A stretch of DNA of 7,405 bases, taken from JANFXS01 sp022791155 (lineage in GTDB: Bacteria; Bacillota; Clostridia; Lachnospirales; Anaerotignaceae). The notes under the pieces were generated by a model. It was not told the DNA's origin, did no database searches, and was given only the letters and a program-made list of their open reading frames with translations. The stretch spans positions 1 through 7,405 of the forward strand of contig CATJUX010000110.1 of NCBI GenBank assembly GCA_949743895.1. Reading direction: 5' to 3'. A program made the position numbers and the translations under genes. Of the stretch, positions 5,105 through 7,405 are shown in pieces (position 1 is the first letter of the stretch; each line of letters begins with the position of its first letter).

Positions 5105-7174
5105 TTATTTTTCATTGTTATTTTGTGGAGTCGATAAAGATTTTATTGACTCGTTGTAAAAACAAAAATGTCCACGTCCAGAATTTTTCACAGCATAAAG
5201 CGCATGATCAGCAGTTCGGAATAAGCTTTCATAATCAGCATTGACAGTTTCGGTTTGAGAAATACCCATACTTATTGATATAGGAAAACCTCGATACATA
5301 TCTCCTGACAGCGACATAAATATACGCTGTATGATTGGTTCAAGCTCGTTTTTATATTCTAAAAATATTAAAAATTCATCGCCGCCTATTCGTGCTGCAA
5401 TGTCACCGCTTCTGACACTTTGACGAAGTTTTTCTGCAACATGTATGAGAACATGGTTTCCAAATATATGTCCATAGTTGTCATTGGCAGATTTGAAAAA
5501 GTCTAAATCAATTATTCCGAGGGCAAAATTGCCTTCAGGGCGGTTTTTAAGAAGTTCTTCAATTTGTTTCTTTGCACTGGCAGTGTTTAGAAGCTCTGTA
5601 AGAGGATCATATGAAGCCATACGCTTTAGGGTTTCTAAACTTGTTTTTGTGTTGTGTATGTCAATGGCTTTTCCAATGGTTCCTGTATATTTAGGAGGTT
5701 CATCAGAAGACCATGTGGAGCGTAGTATTATTTTGAACCAACGTGGTTCGCCGTTACATATTAACTTGGTTTCATATGTTACAGTTGGGTTTTCGTTAGA
5801 TGTTTTTTTAATTCCCTCGGAAATGTCGAACAATTCTTCACGGCCTATGCATTTAAGAACTTTTTCATTTTCCGTAGGATTCATGATTATCTCGTCAAGT
5901 CCAAGCTTGCTGGCGCCCCATGAATTAAAAGATACCATGGGAGGGGAGAGTGTATATTCAAATTGAATCTCCTCAGACATAAGAGCAAAAAAGCTATATT
6001 TCATACGTTCGTGTTCAATAAGCTGTAATGTGCGGTGTGAGGCGCTCATGTCTTTGTGCAGAGATATTTCGTTTGTGATGTTTTCTAACTCTTTATAGTT
6101 AATTTTGTTTGAATTGCTTTTTTGTAATTCTGTTGGCAGAGTATCAGCAATGTCAGTTAAGCATTCAATTAACATAGGATTAAATGTTCCGCATTCGTTG
6201 TTTAAGATCATTTTTATTGCAGTTTCATGAGAAAAGGCCTTTTTATAAACGCGCTCGCTTGTGAGAGCGTCATATACATCAGCAATGGAAACGATTTGTG
6301 CTGATATAGGAATGTCATCACCTTTTAAGCCATCTGGATAGCCTCGCCTGTCATAACGTTCATGATGCCAGCGACAAATCTCATATGACACGCGGACTAA
6401 AGGTTCATCCTGGTGAAACGGAAGATTTTCTAGCATTTTGGCTCCGATGAGGGTGTGTTTTTTCATTATAACAAATTCTTCATCAGTTAGTCGCCCGGGT
6501 TTGTTGAGAATTTTTTCATCAATTGATATTTTTCCAATGTCATGCAATGCAGCAGCTGTGCTGATTACAGAAATATCAATTTGCGAAACGTTATATTTAG
6601 AGGTTTTTGAGACAAGTTTTTTTAGGAGAAGTTCTGTCAAAGTGCGGACATGCAAAACGTGAAGGCCACTTTCTCCATTTCTAAATTCAACTATATGGCT
6701 TAAAATGTCAACCATAAGGCCGCTTCGTTGTTCTTTTTCATAAATTTGCTCTGCAACTAATGTCTCCAAGTTTTTTTGTTTTGCATAAAGCAAAATTGTA
6801 TTGACTACACGCCGATTAACAACCTGAGCATCGAACGGGCGGCTTATGAAATCTGTGACGCCAAGTTCATAAGCTTGATCAACGCGGGAAGAGTGACTTT
6901 CGGCTGATATTATTATGACTGGGATTGCCTCAATCAAGTGTTGTTTGTTCATGATTTCAAGCACACCAAACCCATCCATTTCAGGCATGACTATGTCTAA
7001 TAGAACAAGGGAAATTTCTGTTCCGTGTTTCTGAAGTATGGATACTGCCTGAATACCATTTTCAGCTTCAATTATAATGTAATTATCCCCAAGTATATCA
7101 ACCAGTATTGAACGGTTCATCTCGGAATCATCTACAATTAATATTGTTTGCTGGCGTTGTTTTTCTCTTTTCAT
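5105..7174 (-). CDS. Response regulator with REC, HD-GYP, PAS-like and GGDEF domains (cyclic-dinucleotide turnover)
   Basis: The protein has 689 residues and no membrane segment. REC (about 9-125) has Asp15/Asp16, phospho-site Asp60, Ser90, and Arg112 where Lys is usual. HD-GYP (about 150-345), a family that hydrolyses cyclic dinucleotides, shows His175, the HD pair His211/Asp212 in LHDIGK, His240, His270/His271, the GYP triad at 278-280 and Asp299, so its metal site looks complete; the usual DGxGYP reads DRRGYP. A PAS-like sensor fold follows (about 395-512). The GGDEF cyclase domain (about 520-675) has metal residue Asp556 in DLDFFK, Asn564/Asp565, a perfect GGDEF at 597-601 and an intact RxxD inhibitory site (Arg588, Asp591) five residues before it. 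The GHxxGD motif reads GHIFGN, so the guanine-contacting Asp is Asn573. It is first in the operon with Hpt and hybrid kinase, so phosphate on Asp60 probably shifts the balance of synthesis and breakdown. A modest AGTAGG site (7181-7186) lies six bases before the ATG, and REC begins soon after, supporting this start. Confidence 0.95.
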   Translation of the reverse strand: MKREKQRQQTILIVDDSEMNRSILVDILGDNYIIIEAENGIQAVSILQKHGTEISLVLLDIVMPEMDGFGVLEIMNKQHLIEAIPVIIISAESHSSRVDQAYELGVTDFISRPFDAQVVNRRVVNTILLYAKQKNLETLVAEQIYEKEQRSGLMVDILSHIVEFRNGESGLHVLHVRTLTELLLKKLVSKTSKYNVSQIDISVISTAAALHDIGKISIDEKILNKPGRLTDEEFVIMKKHTLIGAKMLENLPFHQDEPLVRVSYEICRWHHERYDRRGYPDGLKGDDIPISAQIVSIADVYDALTSERVYKKAFSHETAIKMILNNECGTFNPMLIECLTDIADTLPTELQKSNSNKINYKELENITNEISLHKDMSASHRTLQLIEHERMKYSFFALMSEEIQFEYTLSPPMVSFNSWGASKLGLDEIIMNPTENEKVLKCIGREELFDISEGIKKTSNENPTVTYETKLICNGEPRWFKIILRSTWSSDEPPKYTGTIGKAIDIHNTKTSLETLKRMASYDPLTELLNTASAKKQIEELLKNRPEGNFALGIIDLDFFKSANDNYGHIFGNHVLIHVAEKLRQSVRSGDIAARIGGDEFLIFLEYKNELEPIIQRIFMSLSGDMYRGFPISISMGISQTETVNADYESLFRTADHALYAVKNSGRGHFCFYNESIKSLSTPQNNNEK

Positions 7175-7180
7175 TGGAGA

Positions 7181-7186
7181 CCTACT
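7181..7186 (-). promoter_or_regulatory. Weak ribosome binding site of the response regulator gene
   Basis: Minus-strand AGTAGG, six bases before the ATG at 7174, is the only Shine-Dalgarno-like sequence here. It is weaker than the AAGGAG and AGGAGG sites of the next two genes. This could keep the regulator less abundant than the kinase and Hpt proteins, which is inference. Confidence 0.5.
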
Positions 7187-7226
7187 TTCTTAAAAGATAT
7201 ATATTTTTGGCTATAAAACTATAATC

Positions 7227-7243
7227 TGCAAAATGGCTTTGCA
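7227..7243. repeat. Inverted repeat in the leader of the phosphorelay operon
   Basis: TGCAAA (7227-7232) and TTTGCA (7238-7243) flank a 5-base centre. The repeat lies downstream of the proposed promoter, so it could form a small RNA hairpin or be a protein-binding palindrome. I do not recognise a specific class. Confidence 0.3.
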
Positions 7244-7274
7244 TATAGAAATTTAATTTTTTGAAGTTGAAGCA

Positions 7275-7303
7275 AACATAAATTCATATGTTAAATATGC
7301 CAA
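7275..7303 (-). promoter_or_regulatory. Probable sigma-A promoter of the phosphorelay operon
   Basis: On the minus strand TTGGCA (7303-7298, five of six to TTGACA) and TATGTT (7280-7275, four of six to TATAAT) are separated by exactly 17 bases. Transcription would begin near 7268, leaving a leader of about 94 bases before the response regulator ATG. No other promoter-like site is seen between or within the three genes. The remaining sequence out to the right edge (7304-7405) is AT-rich, and I found no supported gene in it on either strand. Confidence 0.5.
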
Positions 7304-7405
7304 AAATTTTCATATTCATTTTAACACAGAAAATTTCAAATAGCAATATGGCCAAGCCTTTAAGAGATAATTATATATTTTTTAATTTGCAACAAACCAA
7401 AAATG

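Noticed and set aside
5478..5966. A 162-residue plus-strand open frame opposite the response regulator
   Set aside because: It lies wholly within the PAS/GGDEF coding region on the other strand, and its translation shows no recognisable family.
7200..7250. Possible c-di-GMP (GEMM) riboswitch, because minus-strand GCAAAGCC resembles part of its core
   Set aside because: The other conserved parts, including the paired stems and the tetraloop with its receptor, are absent; an 8-base match is not enough.

Overview
The window is AT-rich with strong AGGAGG-type ribosome binding sites and tightly packed operon structure. Its signalling proteins look like those of anaerobic Clostridia and related Firmicutes: a kinase with an AKSEFLSNMSHDIRTPMNAI-type phosphorylation site and two C-terminal receiver domains, and a REC/HD-GYP/PAS/GGDEF regulator. 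I infer a low-GC anaerobic Firmicute, probably a clostridial or gut-type organism; this rests on protein style and composition, not on a marker gene.

Left part, plus strand. Positions 3-575 hold the C-terminal part of a multi-pass membrane protein of the lysylphosphatidylglycerol-synthase transmembrane / flippase-like family (start lies outside the window). After a 177-base gap with a promoter, a small inverted repeat and two leader hairpins comes a 436-residue LarA-like (DUF2088, nickel-dependent lactate racemase superfamily) protein at 753-2063. A strong, probably bidirectional terminator (2073-2111) and a second perfect hairpin (2125-2149) separate it from the convergent genes.

Right part, minus strand. 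A three-gene operon runs from 7174 down to 2175: (1) a 689-residue response regulator REC/HD-GYP/PAS/GGDEF, (2) a 119-residue stand-alone Hpt phosphotransfer protein, and (3) an 847-residue membrane-bound hybrid histidine kinase with an extracytoplasmic Cache-like sensor and two receiver domains. The Hpt stop and kinase start overlap (TAATG). A promoter with TTGGCA and TATGTT boxes spaced by 17 bases lies about 100 bases upstream of the first gene.

Together the three genes encode a complete His-Asp-His-Asp phosphorelay: kinase His348, its receivers Asp638/Asp777, Hpt His60, regulator Asp60. The relay ends in cyclic-dinucleotide enzymes and has no DNA-binding domain. The most notable detail is in the GGDEF domain: the Asp that recognises guanine in canonical diguanylate cyclases (the D of GHxxGD) is Asn573. 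This makes nucleotide specificity worth testing, especially because the same polypeptide carries an apparently complete HD-GYP phosphodiesterase domain.
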